This document shows, piece by piece, positions 14,401 to 25,106 of a stretch of DNA of 64,000 bases. Source of the stretch: Balanoglossus misakiensis (Eukaryota; Hemichordata). The DNA lies in the NCBI GenBank assembly GCA_040954595.2, contig CM082591.2, positions 124,001-188,000 of the forward strand, in the 5' to 3' direction. Made by a program: the position numbers and the translations under genes. Within the stretch, counting starts at the first letter, position 1. The number at the start of each line of letters is the position of its first letter. The notes below the pieces were generated by a model, which saw only the letters and a list, made by a program, of their open reading frames with translations, was not told the origin of the DNA and searched no databases.

Positions 14401-15724
14401 GTTGTCGATTGGAATGTTTCAAAGCAAGACATGAACAGCACTTTTCGTCCTTTCTTAATTGTTTGAGCAATGTTCCAACCACCTTAAAATCTTTCATTCT
14501 GTTTTTAAAATGATAATGATTTTTATTTTTTAGTAACAATATTGACTACCTCTAGAAAGGCCTCTTCCACAAATACAACATGATATATTTTGCACACGAT
14601 TGAAATAATTTTTAAATAATAATCCTGCAGTGGGAGGTACATAAAGAATAGCTCTCAATTGTTTGTCGTGTATCGGTTTCTGCCTCATTACAGTTAAATG
14701 ATCTCAAACACACGAAATCAATATGCGTTATATGAGTTCACTTTCATCACAGTTATACAACTGTATTTACACACACATGTCTCAGTGTGGTTCTGTACAC
14801 GTATTCATAACATTCTAAATTTCATAGACAGAGGTTGCCCTGTACAAAAGGCACCCCAAAGTGAGTAGATCATCAGAAAGGAAGATATAAGCCCCCAGAG
14901 GGCATCCTTTATTCTTTTTTATTGAATGCTACTCATGTCAAAGGTTGCTTCATAAAGCAAAGTACAGTCATTTAGATATCCTACAATCATGTTACATTTA
15001 GCAAACATTCTGAACCACAACAAGTATTTTATATCATAAAATTCGAGACATTGTCAGAAACCATTTGGATGTATGCATATACATGCATGCAAGTATGTTC
15101 TATTTCATTTGCGCAAGTTGTTTATGTATTCCATACAACTATAATGACTTCATCTGATGCTTATTGCACCTGTCGTGCGATTGCACAGTTGCAAAGGCAG
15201 TGACAACGTAATCCCGATTGTAAATGCGATGGTCTGTACACGAACCAGAAATAATCAGATGGACAGGAAGGTAAATTCTACATTATAACCTGATTTTAAC
15301 CTCTAACCATTGGTGGATTGGACTTACGTGCCCCATTATTGTTTCCGCATGGCATTCATTTCATGTATATGTGTTTGTGTGTGCAATGTCTCAGCGTAAT
15401 ACAGCAAAAGAGACCGCGTTAAGCCAATCTGCGTCAAAAGCAGTAGTACAGTCTGCTTGACTTGATTTCGTGTATACTTCGTGGCTGTCCACTTCAATTT
15501 ATCAGGGATTTAAGCTCAGGGTACTTTACAGCACTCTGATTATCCTTTTCGTAAACTCCCCCATACAATGTGACTTTCAATAACTGAAGGGTTATACGCC
15601 CCAATTTAAATTTATATTCATATATATTATTGCTGTTAAAATGTTTCGCCCTCTGTGAATACACCTCGCTTTATTACTCCCATTTCCTTCGCGATAGTTG
15701 TTTTTATTGCTTTTTAAATAAACG
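11467..15724. other. noncoding stretch upstream of the micro-exon gene
   Basis: AT-rich sequence without supported exons. Short open frames near 11.6, 12.1 and 14.05 kb have no domain, signal peptide or splice context. The segment presumably includes the promoter side of the plus-strand gene that follows, but I found no clear TATA box immediately before 15725. Confidence 0.5.
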
Positions 15725-16295
15725 ATGGCTGAATGTCAAATATTAAACATACCCCTTGGAGTGAAAGACGTGCATGATTCTCTTCGTAGAAGGTAAATTA
15801 TTCCAAGGTATCCAAGACTTTTATGACTAGCGTGGATTTGTATGCGCTGTGCTTTACCGTGACGATATACGCCAGCGGGATAGGAAATGTATTGCGCAGG
15901 GAATTCTCTGTTTCGTCTTTGATGACCACAGTTTCAACACCATGCCTCAAGGCAAAGCTATTATGCAGACATCGCAATTTGTAGCATTAAAAGTACCAGC
16001 TCCGGAGAGCTCTTAACGCTCATAGAAAGTGGTCGAATATATCGAAATTATTCATTTTCAATTTCACATGCTCCACTGACTTTCTATACACCTATTCAAG
16101 AGTACGTAGAATTCAATTTTTCTCAATGGCGCTTTGTAATCGGTTAGTTCGAATGTACATGAACAAAAGATTCTGCTTATGTCTTTAGAGTTGCGGAAGT
16201 GTTGATGTTTGGGTCATGAAATCTTAAACAGAAACATATCTTTGCATCCAACTACATTTTAAGTTCTTGCTTTTAACATAGGTGGTTTGTTAATG
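15725..16295 (+). CDS. candidate 5' coding exons of the micro-exon gene
   Basis: Two segments could supply the missing start of the gene beginning firmly at 16724. The first, 15725-15792, opens with ATGG after AAAC (a purine at -3) and encodes MAECQILNIPLGVKDVHDSL plus two arginines, ending at the donor AAG|GTAAAT. The second, 16282-16295, is a 14-nt segment between an acceptor (TTTTAACATAG) and the donor ATG|GTACAG. Lengths of 68 and 14 nt carry the phase exactly into the phase-1 start of the 92-nt exon at 16724, giving a 158-residue protein overall. There is no signal peptide in this version, so the protein would be cytosolic. The phase agreement is supportive, but 14-nt matches can arise by chance; another upstream exon could be used instead. 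Confidence 0.35.
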
Positions 16296-16723
16296 GTACA
16301 GAGCATAAGTAAAACTGTATCGTTGAAAGAACTACATATTTAGATTTAATGAAATATGACCAGACTTGCTTGGCCACTGTAACAGTAGTTGATAGCCATG
16401 TGTGGTTAGTAGACATTGAAACCCCATAAATAATACTGTATTACTGTAGTACTACTATGTATTAAGCTGTATACCTGAACTTAAGTTCTTTGTAGTTGAT
16501 TTAATGAAAAAGCAAAATTATGCTGAGATTATTTCATGAAAAAGAATTAATCCTTAAACGTTGATATCACTTAATTGCTGAAATAGGAGAGTCCAAGTGA
16601 GGCAAAACAACTTGTTCAAAATCGACGCTTGAAAGCACAAATAATTTTCCCTGACCCACTCACAAACATCATTATTGAAGTACAGACTGTCTCAGTTTAA
16701 GGGATATTTTCTTGTTCTCTCAG

Positions 16724-19700
16724 TGTTATGTGAAGATGAAAGCTCTGGTTCAGGAATAACAGATGTTAATTTAAATATCCTACCAGCTAGCGACAAGAGG
16801 AAACCAGGTACATCGGTGAGTATCATCAAAATGTTGTCATTTTGACATTTTGTCGTATAGTTTAAAGAAAAGAGCTGGTCAGAATGTTGTTCTTTCAAAT
16901 TAAGCTTTACAAGAGACACTAGTTGGATTTTTGTGTTTTTGTGGAAATCAATTCTCTACCATGCCAAACTTTGTTGAGTTGTTTTTTGTAATAAAACTGA
17001 TTTATTTTTCTCTCTCTCTTCATTTTATCCCAATTCTTCATGTTTGCAGCATATGGTAAGTAACTATGTTGTTTTTAACCTGTCCAATCTCTCCTCAGAG
17101 GACTGTGTTCTGGCAGTACATGAGCGCCGCCACATGCTAGATGAATGTGTGAGAGTTTCTCCTAATCCAAATTTGTGGCGTCAGAAAGTGTACTTTGCAA
17201 TCCACAAGAGTGCACTGATTTTTATCAACATCTAGGGAAATGACATTTAATCATTTTACACATAACTGACAATGTGGAGAACATATAAAGTTACAATATT
17301 TTGAACTCGTAAATTTTACATAAGCTTATTATTTCTTTTATCACATATCAAAACTACCGGCACAAGATTAAAGTTTCCTGCAGAATTAGGAATATATTTT
17401 CACCTACATATCACATAAATTCCATTGGATGCCGTGAAATACTTGTTGATCAATACTTATACCATTTTACGACATTTGTCTAATGTCATAAAACATGCTG
17501 CTGTCCCAAATTCTGTCAAGGCAGAGTAGTATACAAGAAACAATGATAGGTCATTTTGTATCATAACATGATACCATATCAAAGTCCTGCCTTTCAGACA
17601 ATACCCCCGGTAGATTATCATCTCCTTTACCTGTAATGGCATATTCACTGCTTTTGAAAACTACTGATATGCTTTCACTAGAATTTGCAGACACATTGTC
17701 GTTAGTTCTCAAACAGTAAATATGTTTACCTTAGAGAGAAGACGTTGGACCACCATTACTAAAATGAACATTTTGCAATCCAATTGTGCTATGACCATAA
17801 TGACGCCGTGGTCTAGCTGTTAAATGGACATAGAGTCTGATATCAAATAGTGCACTACTCATTCTACACATCAATAACTTGCTGCCCCATTTTTGCCTTC
17901 AGTATAAGATATTGTTCTTTTTTATTTGCTGCTGGGTCACTTCAATGTGGGCGGTCTTATCATGTCAAAAAAGTTGGGAAAAGGGCACAGGCATGCAGTA
18001 GTAGTAGCACTAGTACTGAACATTTTTCATGAAATCTCAAAAGTCTTGTGTTCAAATGTTCATTAGTTTAAGATTCCATACATGTTTTAGTAATTTGCTC
18101 TATATACGCCAAGTCTTGGGTAATTCGATGCGCTTTAAAAAGCAATAACAGCTTGTCTTACACAAGTCGTTTCCCGATTATTGACTGAATTACAAATGCA
18201 TGTGAACGTATTTGGTGGCACTTTACATATATCGTCACAATTAACAGTTAACACTTTCTCAAATATGTTGTAGATGACAACATAGCATTTTAGTTCACAA
18301 TGGGCACTGCTTACCACGCGGGCGATTCGCTGACGCCATGCTAATGATTTCAAAGTCACGTTATTACACTAATTTGCATATTAACCAAAGCTAAGTGGTT
18401 GCATATCCACAGTCTATGTTCCATTACCCTGTTTTATTCACCAAGGTTTCCGAAAGAAGTAATTTCCAAACCAGAACTCCCACATTATGCAATTAAAATG
18501 AAGCAATCGCACCTTCTCACAATAAAATCCATGGAAAACGTTGCTAAGAAAATTATTTCAATTCAATGCCTGGTCCATTAATTTTAATTATTCTTTCTTT
18601 CTCTTTTTGACCATGGTGCATTTATTGAACAGGGACAAAGGGTAAGTGTTCAAAGAATTTGAAAATTACATGATTTTAATAAAATTGTAAATATCCTGTA
18701 TATTACCATTACACCATGTTCAAAATATTTCATGTGGCTATACTATGGCATAATGATGGAGCAACTTAACCAATAGATGGTTGTGATGAAATATGTACAA
18801 TGAACTGAGCAATACTGGCTTATCCAGTCATACACACACAAGTTAAACATTAGTTTTTTGAGGAATGAATCAATATCAACCTTTAAAGTTTGATACAATT
18901 ACTTTCGTGCAAATAATTCACATCTGATATATGTTGTTTGGTTTGTATCCAAGCAACAGTGACATTTGTTTACACAAAGCGATTTTATGATGCTTCACCG
19001 TGTACTGACAATAGCTCCAACAGTTTTTGCTCTAATACAAATGTCTACCTGCATCTTTAAACAGAGCCAGGACTGCAAACTAATTTGATATATCCTGAAT
19101 TTAGTACAGACCTGGCTATATGAAATCTGTGATAATTTATTGTTCATGTACATCATGATTATTTGAGTTATCTTCATTACAACAATTACTGCATTTATCA
19201 TCATTTTCCAAATAAACCGACAAAAGCAACACTTTAATTAACTTGAGCACTTCCGGGCTGATGATCTGTTCATTAAGCCCTGGAAGCATTTATGACCACA
19301 AAACTAAAACCTAACCATAAAAACAAGTGCTCAAATTCTCCAATAAAATCTATCTAATTTTTAAACCAAGCAAATAATACTTTACTGTTTATATCAAGGG
19401 ATGGATTTACAACTTATACGTACTAGACAGTGTTAAATTCAAACAAGCATTACAATTCATTAATTTTATAGGAAATAGAAAGAAATAGGTTGGATACACT
19501 GATTTAAATTTTGTAAGATTTTATATTTAAGTTCGTGGTTCATTTCTTGAATTTACTACATAGAGCATACACACACAACTCTTTGGGTCAAGAGTGTAGT
19601 TTTAATGTTTTAAATGGTGGCGCTATATTAAATATGTAGTCACAGACAATTCTGATGCAATGCACCAAAATCTACATCAAACTCACAACCAAGCTAATCA

Positions 19701-22358
19701 GAGTGTCTTTTCTTTTGTTCTTGACATGGAATTCTACAACTTTCACACCGGCAGATGGTAAGTATTGTATTGCCTTGCGAAGTTTTCATGCCAATTTGAC
19801 AGCTAAACATATATCGGAATAGTGTTCTCAAGACAACTTCTTTAAGTCATTTCCCTATAGATCCTTACAAGATAGATCTACTCAATGTACGACTGCGGTT
19901 TGTGGTAATCGTCTACGTTTCTACTATCTGCACTACTATTACTTATTCTTTTTCATGTATTGTTTTGTTCGTAACATTCAGTTTCATGAAAGAAAAACAT
20001 CATTGACTGTCTAAACATTACATTAATATTCTTTCATTTATTTCCTAATTCTTGTTTTGCATCAATCATCAGATGTGTAAGGTGAGTAAAATGTGTTTAA
20101 CAGTTGGTAGCATTTTTTTAAATTTCTTAGAAACATTTATTAAAGGCTGTTAATTATGGGAATACTTAATGCCTCGATTGTGAAATGTGCTACACTACCC
20201 TATGCTTGCCAAGCCCACTGGAGGGGGGGAGGGGGGGGGGGAGCGGGGTATTAATTCTCACAACCATGTTATGCAAAATTTACCATGAAAAGGGCATTAT
20301 CAGTTATTGTCCTGCACAAGAGCGAATGCCGAAAAAATGACATACAATCGAACAAAATATTTATAACATGATAGGATTACAATGAATGATATTTGCCATG
20401 GGTTTTATACATGGCATGAATGTGCAGAGATGCCATCCTGTTCTGGGGAATGTTAATTGTAATTATGCCAGGTTATCACTATAACAAGGTTATCATTACC
20501 TGTGGCTTGATGGACTTCTGCAGACCTAAAGGAATGGGTGTTTCTTCCACATTGAGTCCTGCAAATTTTCCCTCAGAAGTTCTCCAAATCCTGGCAACAA
20601 TCATTCATCCTTGCCAACCTCTTCATATTTTCTTCTTCTCCTTTCAACGTGTTTTTGGGGTCGAGAATATGCTATCATCATCCGACATGAGGCTTTCACC
20701 GTGAACGCGGTGAGGTGTCACGACTGCATGCACATAAAATGGCTTCATGTACAAATTCAGTGAAAGCACCTGGTGAATTAACATATACTACATGTAAATG
20801 TGATCACTCGCAACCAGTAGGAATCTCTATACACAGCTGTACCGGTACACATTCTGATTTTTAATTGGCTGACATGAAAGCAGTGTGTACATGATTGATC
20901 AAGTCTTACACCAGGTGCTGTTGATGTGCAATTGACTGCAGCCTGCATGTCATTCAATATCTGAACGATTGAACTCCACTTGTGTATTATCCAAAACAGG
21001 CATTACACTCAATGAATAAAACGTCACAGCGCCATCTAACGTTTGAGTGATATTTCTACCTTGTCTTGTACAACTTCCAATAAGTGTTTAATGTATTACA
21101 CACAGTAACATACATGTATGACACACCATACTAATCCCTTTGTATTTTTCTTCTTCTTGGTATGACATATCTTGGCCGTTATGACAATCAGCTTCATCCA
21201 GCGGTAAGTCATAATACTCATTTTGTAAGCAATTGATGAGTCTTATGCCAACAATTCCTAATTACAGCCCAGATGCTTACACTTGATTAGAGCTTGTTGG
21301 ATATGAAAATGGCAATTCAAGAATACATTTTGTGTAGGTTTATATACTGTTTTAATTATTTATCCATAACATTTGATGAATCTTTCTTTTCTCTCAATAT
21401 TCTCTCAAACACCTGTGCAGAACTGTAGGAATGTAAGTATACATTCTAATTGTTTTTTTTCTGCACTCAAACTTCGTTTCACAGATAAATAAGTCAGGTT
21501 CTTATTATTGCAGTATTTTACATTCCAGCCTACTTTCTGGAAAAGTATTCAGTATATTTTTGGAGACAAAATGAGTGGCTATACATCGTCACCATTAAGA
21601 GTCATGCCAAGACATGAAAAACAAAGCATTGTCAAATCGATTAGATGGAGGCACTGAAAAAATATTGATACTTGTCTTGCCAGGACCACTTGCTTCAAAT
21701 AAATAACCTATTTGGTATTTCCTTTATCAGTTATGGCCAGGAATGAGACCGGCACCAGGCAAGAAGGTAGAACTTATCACTTTGGGATATTTTCTTTCTT
21801 GAATTACATTATTGTTGGCATAATTCCTACACAAGGTGCCCGATATCGTATATATTCAAACATAGTAAAATTATTTAGATGGAATAATAAAGTATTCTCT
21901 GACAACCAACTCATCTTGTAGCTTTTTAATTTTTTTCTGCAGGCGTCGAACTCTGTTATGAGAAAAATTATCGCAAGCTGGGAGAAGCAAGTGTGGAACG
22001 CAAATCAAATGAATCAAAGAGCAAAGGATAAAGCGGCCAAAAGTATGTACACCAATAATTTAAGATAGCGCCCTCATTCTGCAGATTTTGGTACACCTGT
22101 TCTCACCACATCCAAATTAAAGTTTTATCAGCAAAGAAAGATTTCCCACAATGTGTAGTTTAATCAAAACTCTGTGTTGATCTCTGTCAGCAAATTAGCA
22201 TTTCACTTCTTACACATAATTTTCATTTCCTTGTCTCTGCAGTGGGCTCCGCATTCGGCAAGTGGGAAGAGCCAAAATATGACATTGAATACATACCAGA
22301 AGGACGCCCTCTTTCGAGTACGAAGGATTTGGACGTCTCTATGGGTCCCGATAGTTAA
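16724..22358 (+). CDS. micro-exon gene, unrecognised protein (C-terminal 131 residues)
   Basis: Exons: 16724-16815, 17050-17055, 18633-18641, 19755-19757, 20073-20081, 21192-21203, 21421-21432, 21731-21766, 21943-22042, 22243-22358 (stop 22356). Each micro-exon sits between an AG acceptor, usually after a pyrimidine tract, and a good donor (GTAAGT, GTGAGT or GTAAGTA). Lengths of 6, 9, 3, 9, 12, 12 and 36 nt are all multiples of three and phase 0, and they encode HM, GQR, M, MCK, LHPA, NCRN and LWPGMRPAPGKK. The first exon is open only in the frame containing ASDKRKPGTS. The last two give ASNSVMRKIIASWEKQVW and then a Trp/Tyr-containing acidic tail ending SMGPDS. I do not recognise the family; a weak likeness of the WEK...PKY stretch to myozenin C-termini is not enough for a call. 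DKR, two cysteines and APGKK could also suggest a processed peptide, but no signal peptide was found. The 3-nt exon is the least certain part because dropping it keeps the frame. Confidence 0.72.
20221..20248 (+). repeat. G-run in an intron of the micro-exon gene
   Basis: Tracts of 7, 11 and 4 G on the plus strand separated by single or few bases, lying in the intron between the 9-nt exon at 20073 and the 12-nt exon at 21192. Such G-tracts can act as intronic splicing enhancers or form quadruplexes in RNA; effect here is unknown. Confidence 0.85.
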
Positions 22359-22815
22359 AGCAGAAGAACGTATATTCATTATTTTGGTAAAGATTTTCTT
22401 GTTTGTGTTATCTATCAATGACATTTGAACTTGTCCTTTTTGATGAGTGTTTGTTTAAATTATCTTCAATTTTCTTTTCAGATACATCACTCAGAGCCGT
22501 CCCCAACCAAAGTTCCGGTCCCAACACACGTCCTACAATCGTGAAATATATTTTATTGATGTCGTCAAACACAAAAGCTATTTGTTACTGTCTGACCAAA
22601 CGCAATAGCTACTCAATGTCACCCACTTTTGTAACATTTTCCTTCCCACACTTAAAGAAGAAACTTGTGCTTCGCAGAATAGAAGAAGAAAAAAGCATTA
22701 GAAAAATAGCACAGCTCCGAGAATGAGAAACTTTATAGGAAGAAAGATTCTGGACCAAAACTAATGTTCGTCAACGGTAAAATGGTAATAAAGTTCAAAA
22801 GACAATGGATTTGAT
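22359..22815 (+). other. 3' UTR with intron, micro-exon gene
   Basis: After the stop at 22356-22358 the exon runs to the donor TTTTG|GTAAAG at 22386. A further exon begins at 22482 after TTTTCTTTTCAG and runs to a polyadenylation signal at 22787. The stop lies only 28 nt before the junction, so the 3' UTR intron should not trigger nonsense-mediated decay under the usual 50-nt rule. Confidence 0.55.
22787..22792 (+). terminator. polyadenylation signal AATAAA
   Basis: A canonical AATAAA about 430 nt after the stop of the micro-exon gene, inside the likely last exon. Confidence 0.55.
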
Positions 22816-23928
22816 GAACTTTACCCTCTGACCCAAGATGATGTCACAGTTTACTAAATTATATCCATACATGGCAAATATTGATCGAGAACAATGTGAC
22901 CTGGCGATATTTCTATCCCAATTGGAATCTGTAATTGGCAATCGATACATTATTAATTCTTTGTTTTACCTTGAAATGTTAAGATGTAAGGTTTAAGTTT
23001 ATGGTGAATGGGTAAATTAAAAGATAGGTTCCCGTCTGCAATTACAGTTACAAGTGTGAAGTTGTCTTCTGTCATGAGATTTGCAAACACCTTTTAATCT
23101 CTCCAGTTTTCATTGTAACTTGGTGAAAGTGAAGTAGAAACCATCTCTCTTTTGTACAACCATGTACATGTGCAAAGGGGTTTTTACGACAAACAATTCT
23201 GGGATTAGAAAACCAGAGTGGGGCTTAGATCGAAGAACTTCTAGTCAGAGTTCAGGACCTGTCCTGAATGATTGGCTGGCGATGGCAAATACAAGGAGAA
23301 TTGGTCTGGTCAAAGAAAGACAATTTGCAGGAGAGACTGAATGTCGATAATTAAGACAAGTATTTGGAGCAGAAATCTTTTACACCATTTTATTTATTTA
23401 TTTATTCATTAAATATAACTACAACAAACCAACAAATAGGATAGTCAATCTGGATGAAAATACATTTCTGGTCGCGGAGGAATGTTGCGAAATACTAGAT
23501 CAATAGTAAATCATCGCATTGATTGAACACAGCACAAAACAGGTGGCAACAGACAATATTGGAGGCAATGTTTACAAAAAACAACACGCATTCATATGAG
23601 CAAAGAGATTCTTCAGCAAATTGTTAATATTAAATATGTTAATTTTTAGGTGGTTAGTGCAATAATTACATAATCTTTGAGTGGGTGCTAAATCCCACAC
23701 AGACCGAGATCTGTCAGATTTGATGAGTAATTTGAAATATTGTCAGATTATGTTTTCCACACATGGTCACAATATTAACTCCCATTCCAATGTGACTAAA
23801 GAGATTATATTTCTATAATCCTGACCACCATGAACAATTTGTAACAGTTCTTCTATGATCACATGCAATGCAACCAGATGGTCTTGGTGCTTCAGCAGCT
23901 TTGCCGTACCATATCCAATTACATGTAC
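22816..23928. other. convergent intergenic spacer and 3' UTR of the peptide gene
   Basis: No coding exon seen. The plus-strand gene ends near 22.8 kb and the minus-strand neuropeptide gene should end at the AATAAA cluster at 23389-23406, so the two genes are tail-to-tail. The open frame at 23162-23350 has no splice or domain support. Confidence 0.5.
23389..23406 (-). terminator. clustered polyadenylation signals, minus strand
   Basis: Repeated TTTATT on the plus strand reads as overlapping AATAAA copies on the minus strand, 520-540 nt past the predicted stop of the GGSLF-amide precursor. It is the first good signal on that strand that I noticed downstream of the gene. Confidence 0.45.
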
Positions 23929-24754
23929 CTACACCAGGTCTTGTTGTTCACCAGCTATTAAATGACCTGAAAATAGACAAGCACCTTATGAGAAAGAGCA
24001 GGAGAGAGAGGTGGGGAGAGAGAGAGAAATGCAGAGAGAGAGAGAGGGGGGGGGGTATACTTTGTCAAAAGAACAAGATTTGCCAATTATTTTGTGCAAA
24101 AAATAGCTATGGAAAGTTCAAAAATCTAGCGTTAGATGTTATAGCTGTTGGATCTGAATAATGATTTGAGAAAACTTTTCGTGTTTTACCTTCCTTATCC
24201 AGAAAATACACAACAATTTCTCTTTCATCGGATTCTTCGCTACTCTCTTCACGTCCACCGTGGTTCGGTATAAGTCTTTTCCCAAATATAGAACCACCGT
24301 TGTTTTGTCTTAGTCTTTTCCCAAATAAGGAACCACCGTTGTTTGGTCTAAGTCTTTTTCCAAACGAAGAACCGCCGTTGTTTTGTCGAAGTCGTTTACC
24401 TAGGAGAGAACCACCGTTGTTTGGTCTAAGTCGTTTACCTAGGAGAGAACCACCGTTGTTTGGTCTAAGTCTTTTTCCAAACAAAGAACCACTGTTGTTT
24501 TGTCGAATTCTTTTATCAAGTGAAATATCACTGTTGCCCAGTTTTTCTTCAGAAGAAGTGCCACTGTTCAGAACCATTTGTTTGTCAAACAAGTCTTCAT
24601 CATCAAACCCAGACGGGTTAACTGCATCAGTGTCACTGATTTCATGACTCTTCTCAACACTGGTGTCCAAGTTAGGACCTGCAGACTCAGACTCCTTCCC
24701 GGATGCCAATGTAATGCAGATAAGGACGGTGCAAATGATTATATACCCTTTCAT
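23929..24754 (-). CDS. multi-copy neuropeptide precursor, -GGS(L/I/S)F-amide type
   Basis: Coding exons 24754-24190 and 23966-23929 give 200 residues. A signal peptide (MKGYIIICTVLICITLASG) is followed by an acidic spacer to LDKR at residue 82. Six 13-residue repeats (residues 83-160) follow, each ending in GKR: IRQNNSGSLFGKR, LRPNNGGSLLGKR twice, LRQNNGGSSFGKR, LRPNNGGSLFGKR, LRQNNGGSIFGKR. Convertase cleavage at KR and amidation from the Gly should release six decapeptides with Phe- or Leu-amide ends. A seventh degenerate copy starts LIPNHGG and runs into an acidic tail. The 24754 start is chosen because upstream in-frame codons lie in a GACA-rich intron and an acceptor (CTCTCTGTAG) is 13 nt before this ATG. 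The end is either spliced (GAAG|GTAAAA to TATTTTCAG, ending HLIAGEQQDLV) or read-through to a stop at 24107. Neuropeptide identity is strong; the family is not one I can name. Confidence 0.85.
23998..24056. repeat. GA-rich microsatellite with G-run
   Basis: Interrupted (GA)n on the plus strand ending in ten or so G. It lies in the intron between the two coding exons of the minus-strand peptide gene, where it provides a CT-rich tract. Confidence 0.8.
24275..24508 (-). repeat. six tandem 39-bp coding repeats (peptide copies)
   Basis: Exactly six 39-nt units encode the amidated peptides. Units 2 and 3 share the same peptide; the others differ at positions 1, 3, 6, 9 and 10 of the peptide, while the Asn-Asn, Gly-Ser and Gly-Lys-Arg positions are conserved. 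This pattern suggests recent duplication with selection on the peptide core. Confidence 0.9.
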
Positions 24755-24769
24755 TGTAGAATCCGTTCT

Positions 24770-24885
24770 ACAGAGAGATATACAAAGACAGACATAAAGA
24801 CAAACAGAACAGCAGGTATATAGGCAGACAGACAACACAGATAGACAGGCAAACCGACAGATGGGGGGACAGATGGACAGTAACG
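24770..24885. repeat. degenerate GACA/CAGA repeat in 5' intron of the peptide gene
   Basis: The plus strand reads as imperfect CAGA and GACA units; the minus strand is therefore CT-rich and ends directly at the acceptor of the exon with the start codon. It produces a spurious Cys/Leu-rich open frame upstream of the signal peptide. Confidence 0.75.
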
Positions 24886-25016
24886 CGAGAAAGTCAATTA
24901 ACAGAGAGAGAGAGAGGGGCAAGAAAAAACACAGACAATGGATAGACTGGATTCTAAGTGAGTCAATCATCTAACGTAATGTGAGATCTTCAGGAGTGAA
25001 TTATAATCATACATAC

Positions 25017-25106
25017 CAACTACTGAACCACTCCTGAGCATCGATGTGAACAGATGTCTGTAAGTTCTAGTGGTAGTTTGATTAGCGCTTGCATGTCATT
25101 TATATA
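25017..25106 (-). promoter_or_regulatory. TATA promoter and noncoding exon 1 of the GGSLF-amide precursor gene
   Basis: TATATAAA on the minus strand at 25106-25099 predicts a start near 25075. The resulting first exon would run to the donor AGTTG|GTATGT at 25017 and splice over about 250 nt to the acceptor at 24767. A noncoding first exon before the signal-peptide exon is a common arrangement in neuropeptide genes. Confidence 0.55.

Noticed and set aside
20420-20704. Plus-strand frame, and on the minus strand a Lys/Glu-rich interrupted frame
   Set aside because: Lies inside an intron of the micro-exon gene; the minus-strand reading has several stops and shifts. It might be an old retrocopy fragment, but I could not support it.
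24755-24970. In-frame N-terminal extension of 72 residues, rich in Cys and Leu, on the GGSLF-amide precursor
   Set aside because: It translates a degenerate GACA repeat that sits in a 5' intron; a good acceptor lies 13 nt before the internal ATG that starts a normal signal peptide.
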